A stretch of 64,000 nucleotides of DNA from Pseudomonas viridiflava (GCF_900583165.1 NZ_UTKY01000122.1:181102-245101); one strand, 5' to 3'; positions 8,163-17,462 are shown, numbered from the stretch's first letter. Notes: generated from the letters alone by a model not told the origin. A program made the numbers and translations.

Positions 8163-8657
8163 ATGAGCACCCAATTCACCCTGATCGAGACCTCGGATTT
8201 CGAGGCCGATCGTATCGTCCAAGAAAACCAGCTGATCGACGAAGCGCTGCAAATTCTGGATCGTCGGCTGTTCACCCGCGGCCCTATCCTGACCGCCCCT
8301 GACACCGTAGCGTTTTATCTAAAACTGCACCTTGCGCAACAAGAGCATGAAGTCTTCGGTGTAATTTTTCTCGATGCCAAGCACCGGGTGCTGGCGTTCG
8401 AAGTCCTCTTTCACGGCAGCATTGATGGGGCCAGCGTTTACCCCCGCCAAGTCGTTAAGCGTTCCCTCGCGCATAACGCCGCAGCCGCCATTTTTGTGCA
8501 CAACCACCCCTCAGGGTGTACGGAACCCAGCCAGGCGGATCGCATCTTGACCGCACGGTTGAAAGAGGCCTTGGCCTTGATCGAAGTGCGTGTACTGGAT
8601 CACTTCATCGTGGGTGAAGGTCGTCCTCTCTCCCTTGCCGAACATGGCTGGCTTTAA
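8163..8657 (+). CDS. RadC-like JAB-domain protein
   Basis: 164 residues carrying the RadC/JAMM motif: FVHNHPSG at about residues 116-123 followed by the aspartate of SQADR, with an upstream glutamate in HEVFGVIFLD. RadC-like proteins of this length are typical cargo-core genes of ICEs and plasmids. Despite the 'DNA repair' label their real role is unsettled, and a metal-dependent peptidase or deubiquitinase-like fold is known for JAB domains. The start is ATG 8163 with GGAGG 6 bases ahead. Confidence 0.88.
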   Translation: MSTQFTLIETSDFEADRIVQENQLIDEALQILDRRLFTRGPILTAPDTVAFYLKLHLAQQEHEVFGVIFLDAKHRVLAFEVLFHGSIDGASVYPRQVVKRSLAHNAAAAIFVHNHPSGCTEPSQADRILTARLKEALALIEVRVLDHFIVGEGRPLSLAEHGWL

Positions 8658-8663
8658 CCCTCA

Positions 8664-8690
8664 CAGGCGTCTTCGGGCGCCTTGTTCATT
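8664..8690 (+). terminator. weak hairpin after radC-like gene
   Basis: An AGGCG...CGCCT type stem-loop with T-rich DNA after it, right behind the radC-like stop. A possible terminator or attenuator. The stem is imperfect. Confidence 0.35.
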
Positions 8691-8708
8691 TTCATCTGGA
8701 GAACACTC

Positions 8709-9455
8709 ATGAACCCCACACCCCGAGCCCCAGTTCTGCTGGCGGCCTCAAACCCATTTGCTCGCGGCTACGACAACCTTCATATCGAACGGCTGCTACT
8801 GATCACCTACGAAGACGACTGCCCTCCCTGCTTTCGACCCGTACACGACTCACAGGCCCATCTGCCCGACGATGAGCTGCGGCTGTTCCCCTGCCTGTTC
8901 AATGACGATTTCGCCTTGATCAGCGAAGGCCAACTCATTCCGGATGAGTTGGATGAACGCTGCCAATCCACCGGACTGGTGCGCCAAGTGATCTACGCCG
9001 TGATTGGCGAAATGCTCAACGAGCGGTGTCACGTCGGCGACCTGTACTCCCGAGAAGAAGCCCAAGCCATGGTCCATCGCCTAAGCTTCGAAACGGGACA
9101 CTACAGTCGAGCCTGGGAGATCAATACCGCACACCTTCCCGAAGAAACGATGCTGTGTCTGGAGGCGTGGGTCAGTGACTCCGCGCTAAGACAAACCGGC
9201 CTCTTGTTCGAGCTGTTCACGTTGTCGGATTGCTGTGGCATCGGGTGCAAACTGATCGGCACGCCCTGGACGGACGACAACCTGATGAACATTGAAAGCC
9301 AGCCTTACTCAAGCCTGAGACAAGAGCAGCTCGATGCCGGCACGCCGGAAGCTTTGGTCAACGTCCTGTATCTGGCGGCATTGGCGGATGTGCGATTGTT
9401 GATCTTCGACCCCGACGCTGCCGCCTTGGATGGGCTCGCCATTTTTGATGAATAG
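8709..9455 (+). CDS. conserved ICE hypothetical protein
   Basis: 248 residues from the ATG at 8709, which has GGAGA 7 bases ahead. An upstream in-frame ATG at 8682 lacks a site. It is soluble and acidic, with scattered Cys residues (DDCPPC near residue 36 and DCCGIGC near residue 180). Similar proteins (DUF5983-like) occur at this place in related ICEs, but I cannot confirm family membership from the sequence. It is followed by a strong terminator at 9518. Confidence 0.65.
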   Translation: MNPTPRAPVLLAASNPFARGYDNLHIERLLLITYEDDCPPCFRPVHDSQAHLPDDELRLFPCLFNDDFALISEGQLIPDELDERCQSTGLVRQVIYAVIGEMLNERCHVGDLYSREEAQAMVHRLSFETGHYSRAWEINTAHLPEETMLCLEAWVSDSALRQTGLLFELFTLSDCCGIGCKLIGTPWTDDNLMNIESQPYSSLRQEQLDAGTPEALVNVLYLAALADVRLLIFDPDAAALDGLAIFDE

Positions 9456-9517
9456 CAACGCGTGCTGCTTTAACACGACCCGCCTTGAATCAACTTTCTC
9501 ACTGAATCGCTCCTTCA

Positions 9518-9559
9518 CCTCGTGTCAGGTTCTGCACTGAATCTGACACGAGGTTTTTT
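9518..9559 (+). terminator. rho-independent terminator before pilL2
   Basis: A long stem, CCTCGTGTCAG with CTGACACGAGG, around a short loop, followed by six T residues. It ends the replication-side transcription unit just 3 bases before the pilL2-like ATG, so the conjugation operon either starts from read-through or from a promoter overlapping this region. Confidence 0.8.
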
Positions 9560-9561
9560 CC

Positions 9562-10104
9562 ATGGAGCGTTTTTTCACGCCTGTCTGCCTGCTGGGTTTG
9601 TTGAGCGCCTGCACCGCGCAAATCCCCAATACATTGCCGACCCATCCTGAGATCGACAGTGGCTCCAATCGAGCCCAGCTTTCGCGGGGCACAGCCGAAG
9701 GAAACCATCCGACAGAACTCCGCTATGGCCGCTATACGCTGGTCAGCACCGAGCCCACCACGGAACAACGCGATCTTCTCGCTCAAATCATTGACGTGAG
9801 CATCCCGTCCAGCCTGAGCCCCTCGGTGAAGGATGCGTTGCAGTACGTATTGCAGCGCTCGGGCTATTCGCTCTGTCCCGATGCCGCGGCGGTGAAGGTG
9901 CTGTTTACCCGGCCTCTGCCCGCAGCCCATTACCGGCTCGGCCCAATCCCGTTGCGCCGCGCGCTACAAGTGCTGGCTGGCCCCGCCTGGCAACTCACGA
10001 CCGATGAAGTCGGCCGTTCGGTCTGCTTCGAACCGCAGAAAACGGGGGCTGGCGTCACGCCAATCACACCCGTCTCGCCCCATCAGTCGGAGTCACGCCC
10101 ATGA
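9562..10104 (+). CDS. pilL2: PilL2-type ICE lipoprotein (TIGR03748 region protein)
   Basis: 180 residues with a lipoprotein signal (LLGLLSAC, lipidated Cys at about residue 17). It matches the short PilL protein of PFGI-1-class ICEs, which opens the conjugation gene block. The domain around residues 85-150 resembles the N-terminal secretin-associated region (DALQYVLQRSGYSLC, LGPIPLRRALQVLAGPAW). It probably sits in the outer membrane or periplasm and helps the mating apparatus or conjugative pilus. It overlaps the next gene by 4 bp. Confidence 0.75.
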   Translation: MERFFTPVCLLGLLSACTAQIPNTLPTHPEIDSGSNRAQLSRGTAEGNHPTELRYGRYTLVSTEPTTEQRDLLAQIIDVSIPSSLSPSVKDALQYVLQRSGYSLCPDAAAVKVLFTRPLPAAHYRLGPIPLRRALQVLAGPAWQLTTDEVGRSVCFEPQKTGAGVTPITPVSPHQSESRP

Positions 10105-10769
10105 AAGCCTCGACGTTTCAAACGCTCATCATTGGGCTGCTGTGCCTGGCGGTCGCCGGCCTGAGCGGTAGTTTGTATAACCAGTACCAGCGCATGGCGG
10201 AGCTGCACAGCACGAACACGCAATACCGACAAACCCTGGACACCCTGCAACGTGATTCAAGCGCGCTCAAGGATGCCCAGGAAAAACTGCAGTACGCGCT
10301 GAAAGACCTGAAGCAGATGGTCGATACCGGTGAGCAACAGGCCAATACCCTCGATCCGATGCTGGATCAATGGGCGCAAGAGATCCAGGAACTGCGCGAC
10401 GGTCTGACAGCCCGCGCCACCGCAGCGGACATGACAGCGCTACGCGCACGCCTTGAGCACATCGAGCAGCAGCTCGTGGACCTCAAGACCCAGCCATCAA
10501 CTCCACCATCGCCTGCCACAGCCAAGCCGAAAAAAACGGCTCGCCCTAAACCTGCCCCACTCTCGCCACCGTTCTCGGTTTTGAGCGTCGATTCCCGCGG
10601 GGGTGAGCGCTTTCTAGCGGTCGCTCCTCATGACAGTCGCTCGCTCATGGATGTTCGACTGCTGCATAGCGGCGAGCAGCTGGGCGCCTGGCACCTGAAA
10701 GTGCTGGAGCCGAACTCAGCCATCTTCGCGGTGGCCGCTCAGCCAGACCAGAGCGTGCACCTCCCTTGA
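10101..10769 (+). CDS. membrane-anchored coiled-coil ICE protein
   Basis: 222 residues: one N-terminal transmembrane helix (TLIIGLLCLAVAGLSGSLY), a long Gln/Glu/Leu-rich coiled coil to about residue 135, a Pro/Lys-rich linker, and a compact C-terminal domain. It looks like a periplasmic spanning component of the transfer apparatus. Gene order fits an ICE protein between PilL2 and TIGR03759. No named family can be stated with certainty. Confidence 0.65.
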   Translation: MKASTFQTLIIGLLCLAVAGLSGSLYNQYQRMAELHSTNTQYRQTLDTLQRDSSALKDAQEKLQYALKDLKQMVDTGEQQANTLDPMLDQWAQEIQELRDGLTARATAADMTALRARLEHIEQQLVDLKTQPSTPPSPATAKPKKTARPKPAPLSPPFSVLSVDSRGGERFLAVAPHDSRSLMDVRLLHSGEQLGAWHLKVLEPNSAIFAVAAQPDQSVHLP

Positions 10770-10778
10770 GAAGCAATC

Positions 10779-11498
10779 ATGAACCGAGCGCCACTGCCCG
10801 CCGTTATCTGTCTCGCTTCGCTACTGGCCATGGGCGCTGCGATGGGTAAGCCCGTCACGACACCGTCACGGATCCAGGACACGCAGTCCGCTCCCCTGGG
10901 GCGCTCTCATTCTGAACAGGCTGCAAGCTGGGGTCTGACCGAGCAGGAGTGGACGCGCTTCGAACAGATCCAAGCCAGCCCGCGCGGTTTCTGGAGTCCG
11001 GACCTCGATCCACTGACCGCCCTCGGGGTTGAGGCCGAGACCGACCAGGAGCGCCAGCGCTATGCCGAATTGCAGGTAGCGCTGGAAGCCAAACGCGCTG
11101 AGCGCGAGTTGGCCTACCAAAACGCCTACACCGCGTCCTGGGCCAAGCTGTTTCCCGGGCTGCTGCCGATCGAGGGCATGGCATCCCCGTCCCCTACCAG
11201 CTCAGTGGTCGCGCCGCGCCAAGCCCTGTTTGTGGAGGACCACTGCCCGGCGTGCACCGCCGAAGCGCAGCGTCTGCAAAGCAGTGACACGGCATTCGAT
11301 ATCTACCTGGTGGGCAGCCAAGGCGAGGATGAACGCGTCCGTCGCTGGGCTCGGCAAGCGAACATCGATCCGGCGAGGGTCCAACGCCAGCAGATCACCC
11401 TGAACCATGACCGTGGTCGCTGGTTCAACCTGGGTACCCCGGGGCCATTGCCTGCCACATTTCAACAGGTGAAGGGACAATGGCAGCGCCTCGACTGA
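10779..11498 (+). CDS. TIGR03759 integrating conjugative element protein
   Basis: 239 residues with a signal peptide (AVICLASLLAMGAAMG) and a C-terminal half typical of the PFL_4693/TIGR03759 family, including CPAC (about residue 158) in a thioredoxin-like context. It is presumably a periplasmic mating-pair protein, perhaps redox active. The neighbour order (PilL2, this gene, transglycosylase, TIGR03765, TraD) is the canonical one. It overlaps the following gene by 19 bp. Confidence 0.8.
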   Translation: MNRAPLPAVICLASLLAMGAAMGKPVTTPSRIQDTQSAPLGRSHSEQAASWGLTEQEWTRFEQIQASPRGFWSPDLDPLTALGVEAETDQERQRYAELQVALEAKRAERELAYQNAYTASWAKLFPGLLPIEGMASPSPTSSVVAPRQALFVEDHCPACTAEAQRLQSSDTAFDIYLVGSQGEDERVRRWARQANIDPARVQRQQITLNHDRGRWFNLGTPGPLPATFQQVKGQWQRLD

Positions 11499-12028
11499 GC
11501 GGTATTGCGCTCCTGCTGACGGTGCTCGCCGTCCAGGCTAACGAACTTCCGCCTCCGGCCTACCAACTGGCGGCGCATGACGCCGACATCCCTTCTACGG
11601 TGCTGTTCGCGATTGCCCTGCAGGAGAGTGGTATCCGCGTCCGTGGTCGACTGTTGCCCTGGCCCTGGACGCTGAACATCGCCGGAACACCTTACCGCTT
11701 CGCCACTCGCCAGGCCGCGTGTAAGGCCTTGCTTCAGGCACTCGCCCGACATGACGCCAAGCGGGTCGATGCCGGTCTCGGGCAAACCAACCTGGGTTAC
11801 CACGGACAACGTTTTTCCAGCCCTTGCGAAGCCCTTGACCCCTACCGAAATCTCGCCGTCACCGCCGCACTGCTGCAGGAGCATCACGATGCCACCGGTG
11901 ATTGGGTCTTGGCTGCCGGGCGCTATCACCGTCCGGCAGGAGGCGCGCCGGCAGCACGCTACCGCGCTGGCTTTTCCCAGAGACTCGAACAGCTGCTGAT
12001 TTCCTTTGAACAGGGCACACCACCATGA
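11480..12028 (+). CDS. conjugation lytic transglycosylase (SLT-like)
   Basis: 182 residues with a signal peptide. The lysozyme-like core shows the catalytic glutamate in FAIALQESG (about residue 49), the conserved DAGLGQTNLGY segment (about residue 95) and a final AGRYHRPAGG-AARY block. It opens peptidoglycan for assembly of the mating channel. The start overlaps TIGR03759 and the stop overlaps the next ATG. Confidence 0.85.
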   Translation: MAAPRLSGIALLLTVLAVQANELPPPAYQLAAHDADIPSTVLFAIALQESGIRVRGRLLPWPWTLNIAGTPYRFATRQAACKALLQALARHDAKRVDAGLGQTNLGYHGQRFSSPCEALDPYRNLAVTAALLQEHHDATGDWVLAAGRYHRPAGGAPAARYRAGFSQRLEQLLISFEQGTPP

Positions 12029-12540
12029 AGCGAATCCCCAGTGTCTGTTATTGCATCCTGCTCTTGGCACTTTTCGCTCAGCCGGAACTGACCGTTGCCG
12101 AGGATCAGCCTAGCGACTTCACCCGACCCCATTTTCAAGTTTCCAGGCCGCCAATAAACAACAAGACCCAGCCTGATCGGGCCATGCATGCGGGCCTGTC
12201 CACGTTTGCCGGTGAAGCCTGGATACTGCCCATTCACAGCTCTCACTTGAGCCCTGGTCAAATTACGTCTCGCACCCTGAACATGCCGGGCTTGCGACCC
12301 TTCTTTCTGGTCGGTGACGATCCCCAGTCACTGGCTTGGTTGCGCCAACGCGCGGCTAAACTGCAGGAAATCGGCGCGGCCGGTCTAGCGGTTGAAGTAA
12401 CCGATACCGAAGCTTTGGCCCGGATTCGCGCAGCCGCTCCGAACATCACCATCCTGCCGGTCAACGGCAACGACATCGCCACCCGCCTGCAGATTGAGCA
12501 CTACCCCGTCTTGATCACCGCCACCTCACTGGAACAGTGA
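12025..12540 (+). CDS. TIGR03765 integrating conjugative element protein
   Basis: A 171-residue exported protein (signal LLALFAQPELTVAED) of the PFL_4695/TIGR03765 family. The C-terminal domain (FFLVGDDPQSLAWLRQRAAK onward, ending RLQIEHYPVLITAT) is the conserved part and resembles TrbC-like restriction of the pilus assembly machinery. It lies directly before the coupling protein gene, as in other ICEs. Confidence 0.82.
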   Translation: MKRIPSVCYCILLLALFAQPELTVAEDQPSDFTRPHFQVSRPPINNKTQPDRAMHAGLSTFAGEAWILPIHSSHLSPGQITSRTLNMPGLRPFFLVGDDPQSLAWLRQRAAKLQEIGAAGLAVEVTDTEALARIRAAAPNITILPVNGNDIATRLQIEHYPVLITATSLEQ

Positions 12541-12549
12541 GTCCAGATC

Positions 12550-14709
12550 ATGGCCGAGCATGCGATGGAGTCCAAGCTCCGACCCGCAGTGGAGCTGTAC
12601 ACCGTAGCGACCTGCATCGCCGCCGCGGTGTTGTGCGTGTACTCGCCCTGGGCCGTGGCCCTGTCACCCGAGATCGGTCTGGTTGCGGCGCTGGCCTATA
12701 CCGTGTTCGGCCTGATCCGATTGCGACAAGCCTGGGAGGTGCTGCGTTATCGGCGCAATATCCGCCGGCTGCCCCGCTACGAACTGACCAGCCGACAGAT
12801 TCCGGTCAGCCGCAAGCGTCTGTTCATGGGCCGCGGCTTTCGCTGGACCCGCCTGCACACCCAGCGCTTGGTCGAGGCCCAGGATCCGGCTGTTGCTCAC
12901 TATGTCGACCAACCGACCCGCTATCGTCTGGCACGCGGACTCGAACGCCGCCTGGAACATGCACCGTTTCCGTTCTCGACACTGGCCCGTGTCACCGCCT
13001 GGGACAATGCCTTCAATCCGTTGCGCCCTTTGCCCCCGGTAGGTGGCTCGCCGCTACTGCATGGCGTCGAGCCCGACGAAACGGAAGTCAGCCTGCCACT
13101 GGGCGAACGGGTCGGACACACACTGGTGCTGGGCACGACCCGTGTTGGCAAAACGCGACTCGCCGAGGTGTACATCACCCAGGACATACACCGCGTTGAA
13201 CACGAGGTAGTGATCGTCTTCGATCCGAAGGGCGATGCCGACTTGCTCAAACGGATGTACGTCGAAGCCAAACGGGCCGGTCGAGAAAAGGAATTCTATG
13301 TCTTCCATCTGGGCTGGCCGGAGATATCCGCGCGTTACAACGCCGTGGGACGCTTCGGTCGTATATCGGAAGTAGCATCGCGCATTGCCGGGCAGCTCAG
13401 CGGTGAAGGCAACTCCGCGGCCTTTCGCGAGTTTGCCTGGCGCTTCGTCAACATCATTGCCCGCGCTCTGATCGAACTGGGCCGACGTCCGGACTACCTG
13501 CAGATCCAGCGCCATGTGGTCAACATCGACGCACTGTTCATCGAATACGCCCAGCAGTTTTTCGCCAAAACCGATCCGAAAGCCTGGGAAGTGATCGTCC
13601 AGCTTGAAGGCAAGCTCACCGAGAAGAACATTCCCCGGCATATGGTGGGACGCGAAAAGCGAGTGGTGGCCATCGAACAATACCTGGCGGCCAAACGGGT
13701 ATTTGATCCGGTGCTGGATGGACTGCGCTCTGCGGTGCGTTACGACCGTACCTATTTCGACAAGATTGTCGCCTCGCTGCTACCGCTGCTGGAGAAACTC
13801 ACCACCGGCAAAACGGCCCAGTTACTGGCCCCCAACTACACCGATCTGAATGACCCACGACCGATCTTCGATTGGATGCAGATCATCCGTAAGCGTGGCA
13901 TCGTCTATGCCGGCCTGGACGCACTGACCGATGCCGAGGTCGCTGCCGCCGTAGGTAACTCCATGTTCGCCGACTTGGTCTCGGTCGCCGGACACATCTA
14001 CAAACACGGCATCGACCATGGCCTGCCCCAATCGGACAACAACAGTGACAAGTTGCCGATCAACCTCCACGCCGATGAGTTCAACGAGTTGATGGGTGAT
14101 GAGTTCATCCCACTGATCAATAAGGGCGGCGGTGCCGGTATCCAGGTAACCGCCTACACCCAGACCCTTAGCGATATCGAAGCACGTATCGGCAACCGGG
14201 CCAAGGCCGGCCAGGTGATCGGCAATTTCAACACCCTGCAGATGCTGCGGGTGCGCGAAACCGCCACCGCGGAACTGCTCACCCAGCAGTTGCCCAAGGT
14301 CAATGTGCTGACCAAAACCCTGGTGTCGGGTGCCACCGACACCTCCGATCCTGAGGCCAACACCGACTTCACCTCGTCCTCCCAAGACCGCGTTAGCAGT
14401 ACCAGTGTGCCGCTGATCGAGCCTGCTCACATCGTCAGTTTGCCCAAAGGGCAAATGTTCTCCTTCCAGGCCGGTGGCCAGCTCTGGAAAGTCCGCATGC
14501 CGTTGCCAAAACCCTCCAACGACGATGCCATGCCCAAGGACCTGCAGGAACTCACTCAGCGGATGCGGGCGACCTACAACGAGCAGGCGGGACAATGGTG
14601 GAGCGCAAGCGGTGGCGGCCCGACGCTCGACTTCGATCCAGATCGGGTTACGCCTCCACGCACTTCTTCAGCGGTGGATGCAAGTGTTCCTGCTCAGGAG
14701 GCCCCATGA
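12550..14709 (+). CDS. traD: type IV coupling protein TraD (TIGR03743)
   Basis: 719 residues. Two N-terminal membrane helices are followed by an AAA-type ATPase with Walker A VLGTTRVGKTRLA (about residues 193-205) and a later Walker B-like LHADEFNELMGDEF. The protein would bring the relaxase-DNA complex to the transfer channel. The tail is low-complexity and acidic, the usual place for relaxosome contacts. The ATG at 12550 follows the TIGR03765 stop by 9 bp. Confidence 0.93.
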   Translation: MAEHAMESKLRPAVELYTVATCIAAAVLCVYSPWAVALSPEIGLVAALAYTVFGLIRLRQAWEVLRYRRNIRRLPRYELTSRQIPVSRKRLFMGRGFRWTRLHTQRLVEAQDPAVAHYVDQPTRYRLARGLERRLEHAPFPFSTLARVTAWDNAFNPLRPLPPVGGSPLLHGVEPDETEVSLPLGERVGHTLVLGTTRVGKTRLAEVYITQDIHRVEHEVVIVFDPKGDADLLKRMYVEAKRAGREKEFYVFHLGWPEISARYNAVGRFGRISEVASRIAGQLSGEGNSAAFREFAWRFVNIIARALIELGRRPDYLQIQRHVVNIDALFIEYAQQFFAKTDPKAWEVIVQLEGKLTEKNIPRHMVGREKRVVAIEQYLAAKRVFDPVLDGLRSAVRYDRTYFDKIVASLLPLLEKLTTGKTAQLLAPNYTDLNDPRPIFDWMQIIRKRGIVYAGLDALTDAEVAAAVGNSMFADLVSVAGHIYKHGIDHGLPQSDNNSDKLPINLHADEFNELMGDEFIPLINKGGGAGIQVTAYTQTLSDIEARIGNRAKAGQVIGNFNTLQMLRVRETATAELLTQQLPKVNVLTKTLVSGATDTSDPEANTDFTSSSQDRVSSTSVPLIEPAHIVSLPKGQMFSFQAGGQLWKVRMPLPKPSNDDAMPKDLQELTQRMRATYNEQAGQWWSASGGGPTLDFDPDRVTPPRTSSAVDASVPAQEAP

Positions 14710-14749
14710 CACCGTCGGCCCTGCAGTGCATCTCGCGGAGTCAAGAAGG

Positions 14750-15478
14750 ATGACTTCAGCTCAGAACCCTCCACCGCAACCCATCCAGCGCCCAGGGCTA
14801 ATCGTCTCGGCGATTAACCTGGTCCTGCACGTCATCGGTTTGCTGATCGCCTCGTTGCTGTTCTCGATTCTGATCGAGTGGGCCGGTCTGCTGCTGTTCT
14901 GGGGTGATCAAGGCCGGCGACACAGTCAGGCGATGCTGAGCAGCGAACTGGGCTGGCTCAGTGAGCACTTCACATCCTCACTGATTATCCAACAGCCTGG
15001 ACAGACGATTGTCCAGTGGCTGGATTTCCTCCAGCAGTGGTTACTGGTCAAGACCGGTTTTACGGATTTCGCCCAGCAGGCGCGGGCGTCGAGCCAGGAC
15101 AACGGCTTCTGGAGCGGGCTCAATCAGCTGTATGTGAGCATCGAGGATTTTGTACTGGCGGCGGTGTATGTCACTTTCACTTTCGTGGTGCGTCTGACCA
15201 TTCTGGTCTTGGCGACCCCCCTGCTTCTGCTGGCCATGTTCACCGGCTTCATCGATGGTTTGATGCGCCGCGACCTGCGTAAATTCGGCGCTGGGCGCGA
15301 AAGCAGCTTTGTCTATCATCGGGCCAAGCGAGCGGTCATCCCACTGCTGATCGTGCCCTGGATCCTTTACCTGTCCCTACCCTTTTCGCTCAACCCAATG
15401 GCGGTACTTCTGCCTTGCGCCGTGATGCTCGGGGTCGCCATGGCCATCACGACGGCGACATTCAAAAAATATCTCTGA
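14750..15478 (+). CDS. TIGR03747 integrating conjugative element membrane protein
   Basis: 242 residues from ATG 14750 (AAGAAGG ahead), with two N-terminal and two C-terminal hydrophobic segments, as in the PFL_4697/TIGR03747 family. It is an inner-membrane partner of the coupling protein. In related ICEs the RAQPRD gene follows at once. Here that gene is at 29408, so 13.9 kb of foreign DNA separates the two, starting within 1-140 bp of this stop. Confidence 0.82.
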   Translation: MTSAQNPPPQPIQRPGLIVSAINLVLHVIGLLIASLLFSILIEWAGLLLFWGDQGRRHSQAMLSSELGWLSEHFTSSLIIQQPGQTIVQWLDFLQQWLLVKTGFTDFAQQARASSQDNGFWSGLNQLYVSIEDFVLAAVYVTFTFVVRLTILVLATPLLLLAMFTGFIDGLMRRDLRKFGAGRESSFVYHRAKRAVIPLLIVPWILYLSLPFSLNPMAVLLPCAVMLGVAMAITTATFKKYL

Positions 15479-15616
15479 GTGCGACACGAATGCTTATCTG
15501 CGGAAGTGTTCAGGAGGCTAGCTCATGAGAGGCCCAAGCTCCCAGTCGTAAGGAGCCGCCAGTCCCGCGTTAGTGGACAACCCTCACGGGTGTTTGGCTT
15601 CGAGAGGAGTTTGATC

Positions 15617-16597
15617 ATGGCATTGGTTGGTAGACGAGATGGGCGCAATTTTGGCTATGGCCGACAACTGAGTTATGCCGGACCGCAAGCCTTGCGCGAT
15701 CTTTTTGGCGGCGGGCATTACGCCACGGTCAAGGCGCACAGTGATCGCTGGCAGGCGCTCGTCCGCTGGTGTCGTTCGGAGGATGGGCCGGGGTTTAACG
15801 ATGCGCGACAGATAGATCGGCAGACCTTGCTGGACTACGCAGGGCATCTGCGCCAACAAGTTGAACAAGGCGCTATCGGCATCGCCACCGCGCAAAACCG
15901 GTTGTCCAGCGTGAACCGGACTATGGCGGCGCTTCGCGGCGATCAGTCTGTGGCGGTGCCGAGCCCGAGTAAGGCCTTGGGAATGCGGCGTACCAATGTT
16001 CTTCGCTCGACGCCGCAAGGCCAAGACCATGAGCAGGTGAAGCGGATCGTCGACGTGCTCTGCGAACACCAAATGCCGCGCGCGGCGGCCATCGTTCAGT
16101 TGGCGCGAGCCACCGGCATGCGCTTGCGCGAGGCCATTTTGGCCGACCTACCGCGCCTAAAACATGAGACCGAACACTACGGCAAAATCAACATCCGAGA
16201 TGGCATCCAAGGTGGCCGCTCACGTGCGTCGGCGCTTCGTTGGATTACGGTAAATGATCCTATTCGTGACGCGCTGAAATTTGCCGAACAGGTTTCACCC
16301 AACGGTAGCCGCAATCTGCTTGCACCGAACGAAAGCTATGTCGATTTACAACGGCAAATCGTCCGCCCCGCACGAGAGATCCTCCATTCGCACAACCTCA
16401 AAGGCTTCCACGAGCTTCGGGCCGCCTATGCGTGCGAACGCTATGAGCAGAGCACTCATCATCTTGCGCCCATCAACGGTGGCCGTTGCTACCAACTCGA
16501 CCGACGCCTAGATCAGGATGCCCGAGTGCAAATCAGCTACGAGTTGGGACTCGGCCGTATCGACCTGTTATCGACTTACATTGGTGGTCGAACATGA
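15617..16597 (+). CDS. tyrosine recombinase of the Phage_int_SAM_5/Integrase_1 type
   Basis: 326 residues from ATG 15617 (GAGAGGAG 7 bases ahead). The N-terminal DNA-binding domain (about 40-130) resembles Phage_int_SAM_5. The catalytic half has the first arginine in ATGMRLREAIL, the segment GFHELRAAYACERY (His-x-x-Arg region) and a final tyrosine in LLSTYIGG. It lies immediately inside the insertion boundary and transcribes toward the cassette array, mirror-image to the recombinase at 28399-29223. It may move the block, integrate cassettes, or partner the other enzyme. The substrate sites are unknown. Confidence 0.8.
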   Translation: MALVGRRDGRNFGYGRQLSYAGPQALRDLFGGGHYATVKAHSDRWQALVRWCRSEDGPGFNDARQIDRQTLLDYAGHLRQQVEQGAIGIATAQNRLSSVNRTMAALRGDQSVAVPSPSKALGMRRTNVLRSTPQGQDHEQVKRIVDVLCEHQMPRAAAIVQLARATGMRLREAILADLPRLKHETEHYGKINIRDGIQGGRSRASALRWITVNDPIRDALKFAEQVSPNGSRNLLAPNESYVDLQRQIVRPAREILHSHNLKGFHELRAAYACERYEQSTHHLAPINGGRCYQLDRRLDQDARVQISYELGLGRIDLLSTYIGGRT

Positions 16598-16623
16598 GTA
16601 AGCCATTCGATATGAAGCCGTTG

Positions 16624-16704
16624 CTACTGCTCGCGAACATAGTCCGACATGATCGGATCGGCCGTGACGTGTGAATTGTGCTGGTGGATCTTTGGGAATG
16701 GCAT
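16624..16704 (-). CDS. 26-residue open reading frame at the distal end of the array
   Basis: It starts ATG 4 bases after an AAAGGAAAAGACC stretch, exactly like the other array genes, and ends after 26 residues (MPFPKIHQH..., ending YVREQ). It may be the stump of a cassette gene cut by the recombinase gene, whose stop lies 27 bp further on, or just a chance frame. Confidence 0.3.
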   Translation of the reverse strand: MPFPKIHQHNSHVTADPIMSDYVREQ

Positions 16705-16709
16705 GGTCT

Positions 16710-16785
16710 TTTCCTTTGTGCCACTACATGTAGTGGTAGATCATCTAGCCAGCGACACCATATGTACGAACGCCGCTTTTTTTCG
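16710..16785 (-). repeat. class C cassette-site repeat, copy 1
   Basis: Starts at the TTTCCT junction and contains the perfect palindrome CACTACATGTAGTG, then GCCAGCGACAC and ATGTA. The same order (CCACTA-ATGTGGTG, CCGGCGACAC, ATGTA) is found at 21158-21232. It is the last site of the array, next to the plus-strand recombinase. Confidence 0.45.
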
Positions 16786-16879
16786 TTGTTCGTGGAGCTA
16801 GTGATGGAGGGGGTTGACTTATCGCCCTGGGCGACATCAGCCAGCACGCCCATAGGCGCGGAAGCCGCTTTTTCTTCGA

Positions 16880-17440
16880 TCACGTGGAGACGTCGCTGGA
16901 GACTTGGAAAACCATCTGCATTGCTGCTTTTTGAGCAGCCCGAGTATGCGCGGTTGCGTCTGCCAGTAGGTGCGCGTGAAAGCGGCTCAAGGCATCAACG
17001 AACTCTGTCGAGAGCCAGTGGTAGTCCACGATCACTACTTGGCTGCGAGTAATACCATGCGCCGTCAGTACGGGATTGAGCATGCTTTCATCCGGTTGTG
17101 ATTCGCCGACAACGTAATAGACAAGCTTCGCTCTACCATCCCTGTAGAGATCGGACTCAGCTGCTCCGGTATGAAGGAGGCCGCATCTTGCCGCCCACAG
17201 GTCCTCAGCGTTGAAGTCGAAAGTGTTGCCATTGAACAGAAATCGGTTCACCCAATCCTTAAAGCCTCGGCCGCCAGGCTCGCCTGCTGCGTTCAGCCAG
17301 GACATGTGGTCGATCGCCGAATAAATTAAGGTAATTGCATGGGTATGGTGCCCCGCCTCCATCAGCGTGGTGATTGCTGAAAGGTTGGAGCTGAAGGTGC
17401 TGAAGATTCTTCTATCAAGCTGGGTCATAGTCGTACTCAT
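16880..17440 (-). CDS. HEPN-like protein, array cassette
   Basis: 186 residues, mostly helical, with the motif ARCGLLHTG (R-x4-H) at about residues 84-92, the hallmark of HEPN ribonuclease or AbiU2-like families. Flanking text (AIDHMSWLNA before, DYHWLSTEFVDALSRF after) fits a single HEPN bundle. HEPN proteins often act as toxins or abortive-infection effectors. No nucleotidyl-transferase partner lies next to it. Assignment rests on the motif and helical pattern, not on a full family match. Confidence 0.55.
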   Translation of the reverse strand: MSTTMTQLDRRIFSTFSSNLSAITTLMEAGHHTHAITLIYSAIDHMSWLNAAGEPGGRGFKDWVNRFLFNGNTFDFNAEDLWAARCGLLHTGAAESDLYRDGRAKLVYYVVGESQPDESMLNPVLTAHGITRSQVVIVDYHWLSTEFVDALSRFHAHLLADATAHTRAAQKAAMQMVFQVSSDVST

Positions 17441-17462
17441 GGCAGTGTTTTTTTCGTGTCAG

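Noticed and set aside
12537..13199. 220-residue plus-strand reading frame
   Set aside because: It lies inside the TraD gene in another frame and has Pro/Arg/Gly-rich shadow composition.
13822..14595. 257-residue minus-strand reading frame
   Set aside because: Antisense shadow of TraD in a GC-rich gene. No start signals or family features.
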